From: Planctomycetota bacterium
GTDB taxonomy: Bacteria; Planctomycetota; UBA1135
DNA length: 39,482 bases
NCBI GenBank assembly: GCA_028821845.1
Contig: JAPKEZ010000002.1
Location: forward strand, 1 to 39,482
Direction of reading: 5' to 3'
Under the pieces are notes generated by a model, which saw only the letters and a list, made by a program, of their open reading frames with translations, searched no databases and had not been told where the DNA came from. Each line of letters opens with the position of its first letter. Within the stretch, counting starts at the first letter, position 1. The position numbers and the translations under genes are program-made. This document shows positions 1 to 8,688 of the stretch, in pieces.

Positions 1-103
1 AGGTGAATCTAAGGCCCTGATTGTATTCTATTTAGGCCATTTAGCATGTATAAATCAGCAAAAAACGTGCCAACATTAGACATTGATGGCCCATATTGCA
101 TGT

Positions 104-109
104 TATAGT
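104..109 (+). promoter_or_regulatory. -10 box of the first gene
   Basis: TATAGT occupies positions -13 to -8 relative to the ATG at 117. This implies a transcript with one leader base or none and favours 117 over the upstream in-frame ATG at 96. A weak -35-like TTGATG (83-88) lies 15 bases upstream. Positions 1-95 show no gene. Confidence 0.45.
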
Positions 110-116
110 CAATAGT

Positions 117-3041
117 ATGATTCTAACACTCATTCTCCTTGCTGCGACACAGCTTACTGGTAACGCGCAATTTGACGTCCAGGCCAACACTTTCACCAAC
201 AACCGCCAAACAGAAGCGAGCATCGCCACCAACTCACAGGGAAATGTTTTGGCCGTCTGGGGTTCAAGGCGCCAAGAACAAGGCTCTTTTGGTGTATTCG
301 CACAATACCTCGACCCACTAGGGCGCCCTATTGGCACTGAAATTCACGTCAATCAGTACCTCCCTCGCGAGCAGGCCAAGCCATCTGTTTTTATTGATGA
401 CAACGACGTTGCTTGGGTTTTTTGGCGCTCAATCGGGCAAGACGGTGCTGGCACTGAAGTTTACGGACGCCGTTTTGATGTGCGGAATCGCACATGTACC
501 GCACAGTCTGACGAATTTCGCGTGAATAGCGACATCGTTGGCAATCAGCGCGATGGCGTTTGTTGCGCCCTGCCTAACGGCAACATTATGGCTGCCTGGG
601 TAAGCGAAAAAAATAACGTAAATACACTTTTTGGGCGTATTTTCGACCATCAAGGGCAACCATTGAGTGAAGATTTTGTTCTACACTCAAACGATGGACG
701 AGGCCTTAATCTTGTTTCCTTAGCCCCCCACCCAAAAGGCGTTCTTGCCGCATGGGCCTGTACTGATCTGAGTGGATCGCCAGAGGGTATTCAGGGCAGT
801 CTAATAAACTTCGATGAGGCCCAAAACATGTCTCAAGAGTTGTTCTCGGCTCACGATGGCGCTTCGTCACTAGCTTTTGAGCCGTCCATTGACTCTGCAA
901 ATGACGGCTCTTTCGTCGTTAGCTGGATGAGCACCATCGATGGCAGCCAATTCGATGTCACCGCGCGTCGCTTTAATAGCGATCTCAGTCCTGCCGCTGA
1001 CGAGTTTATCGTGCCTGGAGCCAACAGTGACATGCGCTCAGGTGGACAAGTTGCAGTTGCTGCCAACGGCGAATTTGTTGTTGCCTACACAGCTCACCAA
1101 AACAAACTCTGGCGCGGCCCTGGACACCGCCCTGACGAGATGGCTTCTGTTTTTGCACAAAAGTACTCCGCCGACGGTGAACTTAATGGCGAAACACTCC
1201 GTCTAAACATTTTTGATGAGGGCGAGCAAAACTTGCAAGTCGGACACAACGGCAAACACCTACTTTGGTCATCGCAAGATCAAATCATCGCGGCATGGCA
1301 CGGTAACACTGGCACCGACCATCGCGCAGTTGGCCTCAGCTTTGTAGTACCAGAATCACTGCAGCCAGAAAAACCAGAAGCAGTAGTTGCCCGCGCCGCC
1401 GGCTCCGACCTAGAGCTAAGCGACGTTTATGGTAATGAAGCTAAACCTGTTTACGACCCATTCTTTGTCGCACCAGCACCGACTACCCCACCGATGGCTC
1501 TCGGCGGCACCGGCGGTTTCCAAGCATTCAGCTCAACAGGCTGGACACCACCTGACCCTGATTTAGCAGTTGGCCCCAACCATATAGTTGCCGTAGTAAA
1601 TGGCGGCATTCGTATTTTTGACAAGAGTGGTAATCAAAGTTATTCCAATAGCCTTGTGAGTTTCTGGAGCTCAGTAGGCGCCGGAGGGTTCGTTTTTGAC
1701 CCGGTCGCTTTATATGATACGCACACTCAACGCTATGTTGTCGCTGCAGCCGATGGTGCCGGAACCAACGACGCTATTTGTATCGCTATATCTGACGACA
1801 ACGATCCGAATGGCACATGGCATAAATACCGCTTCCCTGTAACTTCGACTTGCGTGTTCCTTGATTTCCCGAACATGGGTGTCAACAAAGATGCACTATT
1901 CTTAGCAGGCGATTGTTTTAGCGGCGGCGGCAACAGAATTTTCATGTGGGATATGAGCAAACTAATCAACGGCTCTTCAGTCACCATGAAGCAAAAGCAG
2001 TGCTCAACTAGCACACAATCTCTTGGTGCAACAAAAAATTACGACGCTACAAGCACCGCCGCTTACTTTGGCACAACTTACGCTGGCAGTTCGACTCAAA
2101 TTATGTTGCGCGCAATTACAGACCCAAATGGTAGTCCGGTTTTACACAGCAAATACCTGTCAGTGCCATCATATAGCTTTCCACCAAATGCCAGTCAAAT
2201 GGGAACCTCTAATCAAGCTTCAACCATCGACTACCGCATCAAAAGCGGAGTGGTACGCAATGACACACTGTGGTTGTGTCACAATACTGCTAACAACAAT
2301 GCCTGTCAGGTGCGCTGGTATGAAATCGACTTAAACGGTTGGCCGACATCAGGCTCATACCCGTCATTGGCGCAATCAGGAACCCTCAATTATGGTAGCG
2401 GACAACACACTTGGTTTGGAGACATCAACGTTAGCGCAAGTGGCGCCGCGGCTATTTCATTCTCACGTTCATCGTCATCGCAATACATTAGCATTGAATC
2501 GGCCCTCCGCACTGCTTCTGACCCAACCGGAACTTTTCGTTCACCAGAACTTTTACAGTCTAGTACTTCACCAGAAACTGGCAGTCGCTGGGGAGATTAC
2601 TCGGGACTCGAAGAAGATCCAGCTATCCCGGGAAAATACTGGAGCCACAACGAATTCAGAACATCAGGATGGCGTACCTGGATCGGTGAATTTGAATTAC
2701 CACACGACTTAGATTTAAGTGTTAGCTCAATCGCCGCTGGCGGACTATCTGCATTCACTGCCACCAATGGCACTGTTGGAGAAAACATTTACTTCTTAGT
2801 ATCGCTCAACTCTGGTGCCTATGCCCCGCCGCAACTCGGGGGGCTGGCTCTTGACCTAGCGCAACCGATTTATCATGTTGGCACAACCAGCGTAAACGCT
2901 TTTGGCATAGCTGGAATTAATGTCAGCATCCCGTCTAATGCACCCGTTGGTGCAACAGCTTATGTGCAGGCAGTTGCCAAGCGTGGCGTGGGCGGCAACG
3001 CCTCGGTTAAGTCTAACTTAGTAGCCGAAGTGATTAACTAG
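117..3041 (+). CDS. large secreted beta-propeller-like protein
   Basis: The product is about 974 residues. The N-terminus (MILTLILLAATQLTGNAQ) is a signal peptide, so it is probably exported. Residues 20 to about 430 contain repeated units of the type 'G.VLAVW......VFAQ.LDPLG.PIG', consistent with blades of a beta-propeller. A second domain (about 470-860) begins with a 'WTPPDPDLAVGPNHIVAVVNGG' type stretch typical of secreted proteins of unknown function. The last 100 residues form a beta-rich C-terminal domain that resembles the C-terminus of the secreted protein at 5226-6173. No catalytic motif is recognised. An upstream in-frame ATG at 96 would add seven residues, but a -10-like TATAGT lies just before 117, so 117 is preferred. 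The stop codon overlaps that of the convergent methyltransferase gene. A surface or binding role is inference. Confidence 0.8.
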   Translation: MILTLILLAATQLTGNAQFDVQANTFTNNRQTEASIATNSQGNVLAVWGSRRQEQGSFGVFAQYLDPLGRPIGTEIHVNQYLPREQAKPSVFIDDNDVAWVFWRSIGQDGAGTEVYGRRFDVRNRTCTAQSDEFRVNSDIVGNQRDGVCCALPNGNIMAAWVSEKNNVNTLFGRIFDHQGQPLSEDFVLHSNDGRGLNLVSLAPHPKGVLAAWACTDLSGSPEGIQGSLINFDEAQNMSQELFSAHDGASSLAFEPSIDSANDGSFVVSWMSTIDGSQFDVTARRFNSDLSPAADEFIVPGANSDMRSGGQVAVAANGEFVVAYTAHQNKLWRGPGHRPDEMASVFAQKYSADGELNGETLRLNIFDEGEQNLQVGHNGKHLLWSSQDQIIAAWHGNTGTDHRAVGLSFVVPESLQPEKPEAVVARAAGSDLELSDVYGNEAKPVYDPFFVAPAPTTPPMALGGTGGFQAFSSTGWTPPDPDLAVGPNHIVAVVNGGIRIFDKSGNQSYSNSLVSFWSSVGAGGFVFDPVALYDTHTQRYVVAAADGAGTNDAICIAISDDNDPNGTWHKYRFPVTSTCVFLDFPNMGVNKDALFLAGDCFSGGGNRIFMWDMSKLINGSSVTMKQKQCSTSTQSLGATKNYDATSTAAYFGTTYAGSSTQIMLRAITDPNGSPVLHSKYLSVPSYSFPPNASQMGTSNQASTIDYRIKSGVVRNDTLWLCHNTANNNACQVRWYEIDLNGWPTSGSYPSLAQSGTLNYGSGQHTWFGDINVSASGAAAISFSRSSSSQYISIESALRTASDPTGTFRSPELLQSSTSPETGSRWGDYSGLEEDPAIPGKYWSHNEFRTSGWRTWIGEFELPHDLDLSVSSIAAGGLSAFTATNGTVGENIYFLVSLNSGAYAPPQLGGLALDLAQPIYHVGTTSVNAFGIAGINVSIPSNAPVGATAYVQAVAKRGVGGNASVKSNLVAEVIN

Positions 3042-3697
3042 TATGTCTTTGCTTTAATCTGCAGCGACATATGCCGATCGGAATCTGTAACAATTTTGTA
3101 ATTACGGATTCCGATTTCTTCTGCAAGAGCATCCAGCTCGTCCTGACGTAGTGCGGCACATAACGAGGCGTAAAATAAATCTTTAGCGTGTTGTGATTCT
3201 TCGCCGGCATACATTTCTACCAATTCGCTGGCGCGTTGCTCACTATCGGGGCGAAACAGATCTCGAATCAACAGCATGCCTCCTGGCTTTAACACGCGCC
3301 ATGCTTCGCGCAAAAAATCGATTGGATCAGGAATGTGATGCAAAATAGAATTCGAAAACACACTGTCAAAGCTGTTGTCATCGGAGCCGATACCTTTAGC
3401 ATCAGCATGCACGAACTCGACTTGTTCACCATTGGCGCATTCTTTTTGATGCTCAAGAGCGGCTAATAGCATATTCTTAGAAAGATCAAGCGCCACCACA
3501 TCAACGTGTGGACATTCGGTCACCAATTGCAACGGAATATGACCAGGGCCACAACCTATATCAAGGCACAAGCCATCGACGCCCAGTGTTTTCAAGCGCG
3601 CAATGAACAAATCGTTCACCGCACTGTGGTCCATGGCGTCGTAGGTGGCTGCATCTTCTGCAGTATCCATAACTTCGGGTTCAAGTACGCGTTGCAT
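3038..3697 (-). CDS. class I SAM-dependent methyltransferase
   Basis: A 219-residue protein of the Methyltransf_11/25 type. Motif I is seen as LCLDIGCGPGHIPLQL, followed by an acidic residue closing strand 2 (VVALDLSKNML). A later SILHHIPDPIDFLREAWRVL stretch matches the motif after strand 4 in UbiE-like enzymes. Such proteins transfer a methyl group from S-adenosylmethionine; the acceptor cannot be read from sequence. The frame is open further upstream, but the family-like N-terminus (MQRVLEPEVMDTAEDA) and a TATTCT hexamer exactly at -12 to -7 favour the start at 3697. The gene is divergent from the uracil-DNA glycosylase gene (34 bp gap) and convergent with the secreted-protein gene, overlapping its stop by three bases. 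Confidence 0.82.
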   Translation of the reverse strand: MQRVLEPEVMDTAEDAATYDAMDHSAVNDLFIARLKTLGVDGLCLDIGCGPGHIPLQLVTECPHVDVVALDLSKNMLLAALEHQKECANGEQVEFVHADAKGIGSDDNSFDSVFSNSILHHIPDPIDFLREAWRVLKPGGMLLIRDLFRPDSEQRASELVEMYAGEESQHAKDLFYASLCAALRQDELDALAEEIGIRNYKIVTDSDRHMSLQIKAKTY

Positions 3698-3703
3698 GAG
3701 CAT

Positions 3704-3709
3704 AGAATA
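3704..3709 (-). promoter_or_regulatory. -10 box of the methyltransferase gene
   Basis: On the minus strand TATTCT lies exactly at -12 to -7 from the ATG at 3697, so the A of ATG would be +1. On the plus strand the overlapping TAGAAT (3703-3708) could serve the glycosylase gene starting at 3732, giving a nearly symmetric divergent promoter. Confidence 0.4.
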
Positions 3710-3731
3710 CTGTTCCCCCACACTTAGAACG

Positions 3732-4442
3732 ATGAAACTAGTCACCATCTCTCGCGATTTAGCTACGGCTTGCAATCAACTCGATTTCCCCGAACCCGTT
3801 ACGCATGTATACAACCCACTGCAATACGCGCGCGCGCCACATGAAAAATTCTTGCGTAAATACGGGCGCAAGAAGCCGTCGGCAATTTTATTGGGGATGA
3901 ACCCCGGACCTTGGGGCATGGCGCAAACCGGCGTTCCCTTTGGCGAGATTGCTGCCGCCCGTGATTTCCTTAACGTCGCTGGCCGAGTAAAACAGCCTGA
4001 CTTGATTCACCCCAAACGCCCCATTGAAGGCTTCGGCTGTCAACGCAGTGAAGTTAGTGGACGACGCTTATGGGGGTGGGTCGCCGATCGTTTCGAATCC
4101 GCCGACGCCTTCGCTGATTACTATTATGTATGCAATTACTGCCCACTCGTTTTCATGGAAGGAGGCGGCCGTAATTTTACTCCTGACAAATTAAAAGCCG
4201 CCAAACGCGACGAGCTATTTTCTATTTGTGACGACGCCTTGCGCAAAACCGTCGACTACTTAAAACCTGAATGGGTTATCGGTATTGGTAAGTTCGCAGA
4301 ATCACGCGCGGCAAAAACTTTGGCCGACTACGATGTTAAAATCGGTACCATCTTGCACCCCTCTCCTGCCAGCCCCATGGCCAATCGTGGATGGCAACCG
4401 TACATCGAAAAACAATTAACCGCCCTCGGTTTACCAAATTAA
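3732..4442 (+). CDS. SMUG1-like uracil-DNA glycosylase
   Basis: A 236-residue protein carrying both hallmark motifs of the SMUG1 branch of the uracil-DNA glycosylase superfamily: GMNPGPWGMAQTGVPFG (residues 55-71, with the uracil-contacting Asn57) and HPSPASPMANRGW (from His209), which matches the intercalating loop. Such enzymes remove uracil and oxidised pyrimidines from DNA, leaving an abasic site. The start at 3732 was chosen because the residues before it do not resemble the family, while KLVTISRDL onward does. One base separates its stop from the exonuclease III gene, which would cut the abasic site, so the pair looks like a dedicated base-excision-repair operon. Confidence 0.9.
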   Translation: MKLVTISRDLATACNQLDFPEPVTHVYNPLQYARAPHEKFLRKYGRKKPSAILLGMNPGPWGMAQTGVPFGEIAAARDFLNVAGRVKQPDLIHPKRPIEGFGCQRSEVSGRRLWGWVADRFESADAFADYYYVCNYCPLVFMEGGGRNFTPDKLKAAKRDELFSICDDALRKTVDYLKPEWVIGIGKFAESRAAKTLADYDVKIGTILHPSPASPMANRGWQPYIEKQLTALGLPN

Positions 4443-4443
4443 C

Positions 4444-5217
4444 ATGCGCATTATCAGTTTAAATATGAATGGCATTCGTGCCGCCGAACGCAAAGGTTTT
4501 TACCCGTGGCTAGAGAAACAAAATGCCGATGTGATTTGTTTGCAAGAAACCAGAATTCAGCAACATCAACTCACAGAGCAAATGCTCAAGCCAAAAGGAA
4601 TGCACAGTTTTTTTAACTGCGCCGAACGCCCTGGCTATTCGGGGGTCGCCATCTACAGCAAGGAAAAACCAACTCGGGTGCATGTTGGGATAGGCTGGGC
4701 GCCCTTCGACGCTGAAGGCCGAATGATTCGCCTCGATTTCGGGCAAACATCTGTAATTTCACTATATTTACCGTCTGGTTCGTCAAAAGATTCGCGGCAA
4801 GTCTTCAAATATCAGTGCATGGATAAGATTAAAGAGTACATGGACTCGATTGCCAAAACGCGACGCAGAGTAGTCATGTGCGGCGATTGGAATATCGCGC
4901 ATACTGAAAAAGACCTTAAGAACTGGCGCGGCAACAAGAAAAACTCTGGATTCTTACCCGAGGAGCGCGCGTGGATGACGTCCTTATTTGCTGAGAACAA
5001 GTGGCGTGACAACTTTAGAGACTTGTATCCCGACGTGGAGGGTGATGGATATACATGGTGGTCAAATCGGGGGAACGCTTTCGCCAACAATACTGGGTGG
5101 CGCATCGATTACCAGATATGCACTTCCAACATTGCAAAAAAAGCCGTGAGTTCAGGGGTTTTTAAGGATGAAAGATTTTCTGACCATGCCCCATTAATTG
5201 CAGACTATGCGCTATAG
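4444..5217 (+). CDS. xthA: exodeoxyribonuclease III (AP endonuclease)
   Basis: A 257-residue protein, the normal length for the family. Diagnostic motifs are LNMNGIRAAERKGF (N-terminal Asn), CLQETRI (metal-binding Glu), GDWNIAHTEKDLKN (Asp/Asn of the active site) and a C-terminal FSDHAPL (catalytic Asp-His). It hydrolyses the phosphodiester 5' to abasic sites and also has 3'-5' exonuclease and 3'-phosphatase activity. It is probably cotranscribed with the SMUG1-like glycosylase one base upstream, so the two genes encode consecutive steps of base excision repair. Its stop codon lies within the TATAGT hexamer that may drive the next gene. Confidence 0.93.
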   Translation: MRIISLNMNGIRAAERKGFYPWLEKQNADVICLQETRIQQHQLTEQMLKPKGMHSFFNCAERPGYSGVAIYSKEKPTRVHVGIGWAPFDAEGRMIRLDFGQTSVISLYLPSGSSKDSRQVFKYQCMDKIKEYMDSIAKTRRRVVMCGDWNIAHTEKDLKNWRGNKKNSGFLPEERAWMTSLFAENKWRDNFRDLYPDVEGDGYTWWSNRGNAFANNTGWRIDYQICTSNIAKKAVSSGVFKDERFSDHAPLIADYAL

Positions 5218-5218
5218 T
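5213..5218 (+). promoter_or_regulatory. -10 box of the secreted-protein gene
   Basis: TATAGT sits at -13 to -8 from the ATG at 5226 and contains the TAG stop of xthA. This suggests leaderless transcription from 5226, so the GTG at 5217 is unlikely to be the start. Confidence 0.4.
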
Positions 5219-5225
5219 GAAAGTC

Positions 5226-6173
5226 ATGAAATTTCCCCTTCCGCTCATCTTTGTTCTTGCTGCATCACCTCTTGCCGCGCAGAACGTTCAATTTTCTAGC
5301 CAGTTAGACCAGCCAAACAATGTCATCGGTTGGGACGTAACCTCAAGCCTTGGTACTATTAATGTTTCCCCTAGCACTTTCAAGATGGGAGGAACCTTTG
5401 ATTTTATGCTGGATTCAGTAAATAGCCCATTTCAGTCTGGGTCTTTCAATGGGGGCTTAACTTACACGAACCCAACAACATTGCACGGAGAGATGCCCAA
5501 CCCATTTCCTTTCTTGCCGCCTTTAGCTGAATTTGATATATACAATCTAGAAATGGCCTATTCGGCCCCATCCTTTGCTATTGATCCTAATACAGGTGAC
5601 TTTTCTGCAACCGCTACCTTCGTAGTAACTAAGGGCGACTTTGAAATGTCAGGAATACTCGGGAACTCTAGTAACTCTCTAGCCGGCACTACCGGTATTC
5701 CGACAGTGATATATGGCACAGTAAGTCAAAATGGCAGCATTATTAGCATGTGGTTTGACATGACTCTCTCTATCAGTGTCACTGACCCCGGCTCAGGCAT
5801 CACGGTCGGAGTTGCTTTCACTGGTGATGTTGAATCATTCGTGTCAACTTCCGATGCTAACAGCATGCACATTGATGTGCCTTACGGACTCGCTGCTGGT
5901 GCAACGAATACGATACAGTTCTCAAATGGCACTCCCAACGGTACTATTTACCTTGCAGGCTCTGCTCGAGGTCGTGGAACATTCTCGATACCTTCATTCG
6001 GCGTCGATCTTGGCCTGAGCAATCCACGACACGCTGCAACTGCAAATGCCGACATGAACGGCAATGGAAGCTTTAGCCTTTACGTCCCAGCAAGCTTTCT
6101 TGGTTTATCAGTACTGTTCCAGGCTGTTGAGCCGGGCAGCGTATCAAACGCCGCTGGTACATACATCGAGTAA
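5226..6173 (+). CDS. small secreted protein with shared C-terminal domain
   Basis: A 315-residue protein with signal peptide MKFPLPLIFVLAASPLAAQ. The body is rich in Gly, Ser, Thr and beta-type sequence and has no cysteine or catalytic motif that I can identify. The last 95 residues (from GLAAGATNTIQFSNGTPNG) align by eye with the C-terminus of the 117-3041 product: both have an 'AAG......NGT....IY' opening, a central 'LGL/LDL' and a closing '.P......QAV' strand. This looks like a widespread extracellular domain of planctomycete secretomes. A GTG at 5217 could extend the N-terminus by three residues. A strong terminator follows. Function unknown. Confidence 0.75.
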   Translation: MKFPLPLIFVLAASPLAAQNVQFSSQLDQPNNVIGWDVTSSLGTINVSPSTFKMGGTFDFMLDSVNSPFQSGSFNGGLTYTNPTTLHGEMPNPFPFLPPLAEFDIYNLEMAYSAPSFAIDPNTGDFSATATFVVTKGDFEMSGILGNSSNSLAGTTGIPTVIYGTVSQNGSIISMWFDMTLSISVTDPGSGITVGVAFTGDVESFVSTSDANSMHIDVPYGLAAGATNTIQFSNGTPNGTIYLAGSARGRGTFSIPSFGVDLGLSNPRHAATANADMNGNGSFSLYVPASFLGLSVLFQAVEPGSVSNAAGTYIE

Positions 6174-6189
6174 GAGTGCCCGCCATACG

Positions 6190-6235
6190 ACAAGAAGGCT
6201 CCGTCAACATGTTTGGCGGAGCCTTCTTGTTTTTG
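6190..6235 (+). terminator. Rho-independent terminator
   Basis: A perfect 14-bp inverted repeat (6190-6203 ACAAGAAGGCTCCG with 6217-6230) has a 13-base loop and is followed by a run of Ts to 6234. It ends the transcription unit of the secreted-protein gene and isolates the next operon. Confidence 0.9.
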
Positions 6236-6241
6236 TAAACT

Positions 6242-7225
6242 ATGTCAATGTTGATTTCAATAATCCTTGCTTCGTTTACACAACTGCAATCTCCGGCATA
6301 CGACCACGTAATTCTTATAAGTGTCGACGGACTACGCTCTGATGCACTATTAACAGATCAGGCTAAGTCTTTTCACAACTTCCAGCGCTTACTAACTGGC
6401 GCCTACACGCTAAATGGTCGAACCGACTGCGATTTCACGGTCACTTTGCCTAATCATATTGGCATGCTTACTTCTCGTTTAACAAATGGGGATGGCGGCC
6501 ATCATTACACGGCAAATAGTACACCCCCCGAAGAAGCCCGCTTGATTGACACTGATGGCAAAATAATTGATAGCGTCTTCACTATCACCGCTGCTGCCAA
6601 AGTGCATTCGTCGCTAGTGGCATCAAAGGAAAAGTTTATCTTATTCAAACAAAGCTACGGCGACATGATTGATGACTACTTTATCGACTCAAATGGCGAT
6701 AAGGAAATTGTTCACTTACTCAATGACTTAAAAGACCATGCGCAGCAACGCACATTCAACTTTATCCATTTCTTACACCCTGACGTCGCCGGTCATTCTC
6801 ATGGATGGAACTTGTCTCCTGATTCGAAATATATGCAATCAGTAGCTGATGTCGATGCTTTACTAGGAGATCTTTTTGATTACCTCGATGCCAATCCCGA
6901 ATACGCTAAGCGTACAGCGATTGTATTGACCGCCGACCACGGTGGCGGCGCGCCGCATCACAATCATCATGGCATTGGTCACTTATCGATTAATTACGTC
7001 ATTCCGTTCATAACTTGGACTGGAGACGGTCAAGCTAAGGCTGACCTAATAGACCTCAACTTTGCCACCCACCGTGACCCGGGTATAGACGACCCGCGCC
7101 CGCAAATTGGGCAGCTGCCTGTTATCCGCAACGCCGATGCCGGGAACTTATGCTTATCTCTTTTAGGTATGCCTCCGATTGCAAATTCAACGCGCAACAC
7201 GCAACAGAGCATCGTAATTAAATAA
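6242..7225 (+). CDS. alkaline-phosphatase-superfamily phosphodiesterase
   Basis: A 327-residue protein with an N-terminal hydrophobic segment (MLISIILASFTQLQ) that probably exports it. Superfamily features are LISVDGLRSDAL (metal-binding Asp), VTLPNHIGMLT (the Thr before LPNH is the expected nucleophile of nucleotide pyrophosphatase/phosphodiesterases), a Gly/His stretch DVAGHSHGW, and VLTADHGGGAPHHNHH (the metal-binding Asp-His pair). It should hydrolyse a phosphodiester or phosphomonoester; the substrate is unknown. Its TAA overlaps the glycerol kinase ATG (TAATG), so the two are probably translationally coupled, and a glycerophosphodiester substrate fits the context (inference). A second in-frame ATG at 6248 has TAAACT exactly at -12 to -7 and may be the real start. 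Confidence 0.8.
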   Translation: MSMLISIILASFTQLQSPAYDHVILISVDGLRSDALLTDQAKSFHNFQRLLTGAYTLNGRTDCDFTVTLPNHIGMLTSRLTNGDGGHHYTANSTPPEEARLIDTDGKIIDSVFTITAAAKVHSSLVASKEKFILFKQSYGDMIDDYFIDSNGDKEIVHLLNDLKDHAQQRTFNFIHFLHPDVAGHSHGWNLSPDSKYMQSVADVDALLGDLFDYLDANPEYAKRTAIVLTADHGGGAPHHNHHGIGHLSINYVIPFITWTGDGQAKADLIDLNFATHRDPGIDDPRPQIGQLPVIRNADAGNLCLSLLGMPPIANSTRNTQQSIVIK

Positions 7226-8688
7226 TGCGAGACGCCATCCTCGCTATAGATCAGGGAACGACCTCGTCGCGAGTTGTTCTTTTTGGTCTTGACGGCGAAG
7301 TCCTTCAATTTTTTCAGCACGAGTTTGCGAGTAGTTACCCGCAAAGTGGCTGGGTTGAGCAAGATGCTAATTCGATATGGGAGGATGTCTTTAGATTGTG
7401 TAGCGAAGCTGTTGCATATGCTAGCCTCAATGATTTACGAATCGATTCTATGGGCATCACGAATCAAAGAGAGACTGTTGTTTTCTTTGACAAAACCACT
7501 CAGCTCGCCCTTTCTCCGGCGATTGTTTGGCAAGATCGCCGGACTACAGAAGCCTGCCGCAAGCTCATAGATGCTGGACGCAGCGAGTTTGTAAAGCAGC
7601 GTACTGGGTTGGTAATTGATCCCTATTTTTCAGCGAGCAAAATTGAGTGGGGCCTAAAACACGATAGTAAAGTTCAAGAGGCGTTGGCTAATCAAAATTT
7701 AGGCGTCGCCACTATCGATAGCTGGTTGCTATACAAATTAACCTATGGCAAGCTGCACGCTACCGATTCGTCTAACGCCTCGCGAACAATGTTGTTTGAC
7801 ATAGTCGAACACCGTTGGTGCGAGGAGCTACTCGCGCTGTTCGATGTTCCGCAAGAAATATTACCACGAGTCATGAACTCGATTGACGATTATGGGTCAA
7901 CCGCCGATGGATTATTTGACATAACTATACCTATATGCGCACTGATTGGTGACCAGCAGTCGGCAGCCATTGGCCAAAACTGTCTCACTAAAGGTGATGG
8001 CAAATGCACTCTAGGCACGGGTGCTTTTGCCATGCAAAACATCGGCAACGAATTCTGTATAAACGGTAACGGGTTGTTAACAACAATTTTATTCAGCTAC
8101 AAAGGCACTATTACCTACGCCACCGAGGGCAGTGTTTTTTCAAGTGGCAGCACAATGCAGTGGTTACGCGATTCGCTCGGCATCATCAATCATCCTCGCG
8201 ATAGTGAAAAAATTTCCGCCAGCATCGACGGCACTGGTGGGGTCTACTTAGTACCGGCATTCAACGGACTTGCCGCACCGCATTGGAGTCCCGATGCGCG
8301 CGCAATGATGGTTGGTATCAGCAACAAAACCACACGCAAAGAAATCGTCCGCGCAGCGCTCGAAGCTGTCAGTTATCAATGTCATGACATTTTCTCTGGT
8401 GACCTACCAGAGTCATTGAAAGTCGATGGCGGTATGTCCGCAAACGATTGGCTGTTGCAGCACCTTGCCGATATTTTGCAATGCCGCGTGGTGCGGGCCG
8501 CCAACCTTGAAGCATCCGCCTGGGGAGCTGCACGTTGCGCTGCCATTGGGCACGGCTTATTAGACCTAGCTAGTGACGTTACAATAAGCGGCGACAGCTT
8601 CACTCCAATGATGAAAAAGGACGAGCGGCAACAACTATTAGCAGGCTGGTACGCCGCTGTCGACAGCTGTATCAAACTAAATGCCTAA
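7225..8688 (+). CDS. glpK: glycerol kinase
   Basis: A 487-residue FGGY-family kinase, close to the usual 495-505. Seen are the N-terminal phosphate loop LAIDQGTTSSR, the GITNQRET motif, WQDRRT, the catalytic-Asp region IGDQQSAAIGQ, the phosphate-2 loop KCTLGTGAFA and the adenosine motif VDGGMSANDWLLQ. It phosphorylates glycerol with ATP to sn-glycerol 3-phosphate. It overlaps the upstream phosphodiesterase gene by one base and the downstream LtaS-like gene by eight. No glpF or glpD is adjacent. The placement suggests supply or recycling of glycerol phosphate for an envelope polymer or lipid, rather than a classical glycerol-utilisation operon. Confidence 0.92.
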   Translation: MRDAILAIDQGTTSSRVVLFGLDGEVLQFFQHEFASSYPQSGWVEQDANSIWEDVFRLCSEAVAYASLNDLRIDSMGITNQRETVVFFDKTTQLALSPAIVWQDRRTTEACRKLIDAGRSEFVKQRTGLVIDPYFSASKIEWGLKHDSKVQEALANQNLGVATIDSWLLYKLTYGKLHATDSSNASRTMLFDIVEHRWCEELLALFDVPQEILPRVMNSIDDYGSTADGLFDITIPICALIGDQQSAAIGQNCLTKGDGKCTLGTGAFAMQNIGNEFCINGNGLLTTILFSYKGTITYATEGSVFSSGSTMQWLRDSLGIINHPRDSEKISASIDGTGGVYLVPAFNGLAAPHWSPDARAMMVGISNKTTRKEIVRAALEAVSYQCHDIFSGDLPESLKVDGGMSANDWLLQHLADILQCRVVRAANLEASAWGAARCAAIGHGLLDLASDVTISGDSFTPMMKKDERQQLLAGWYAAVDSCIKLNA

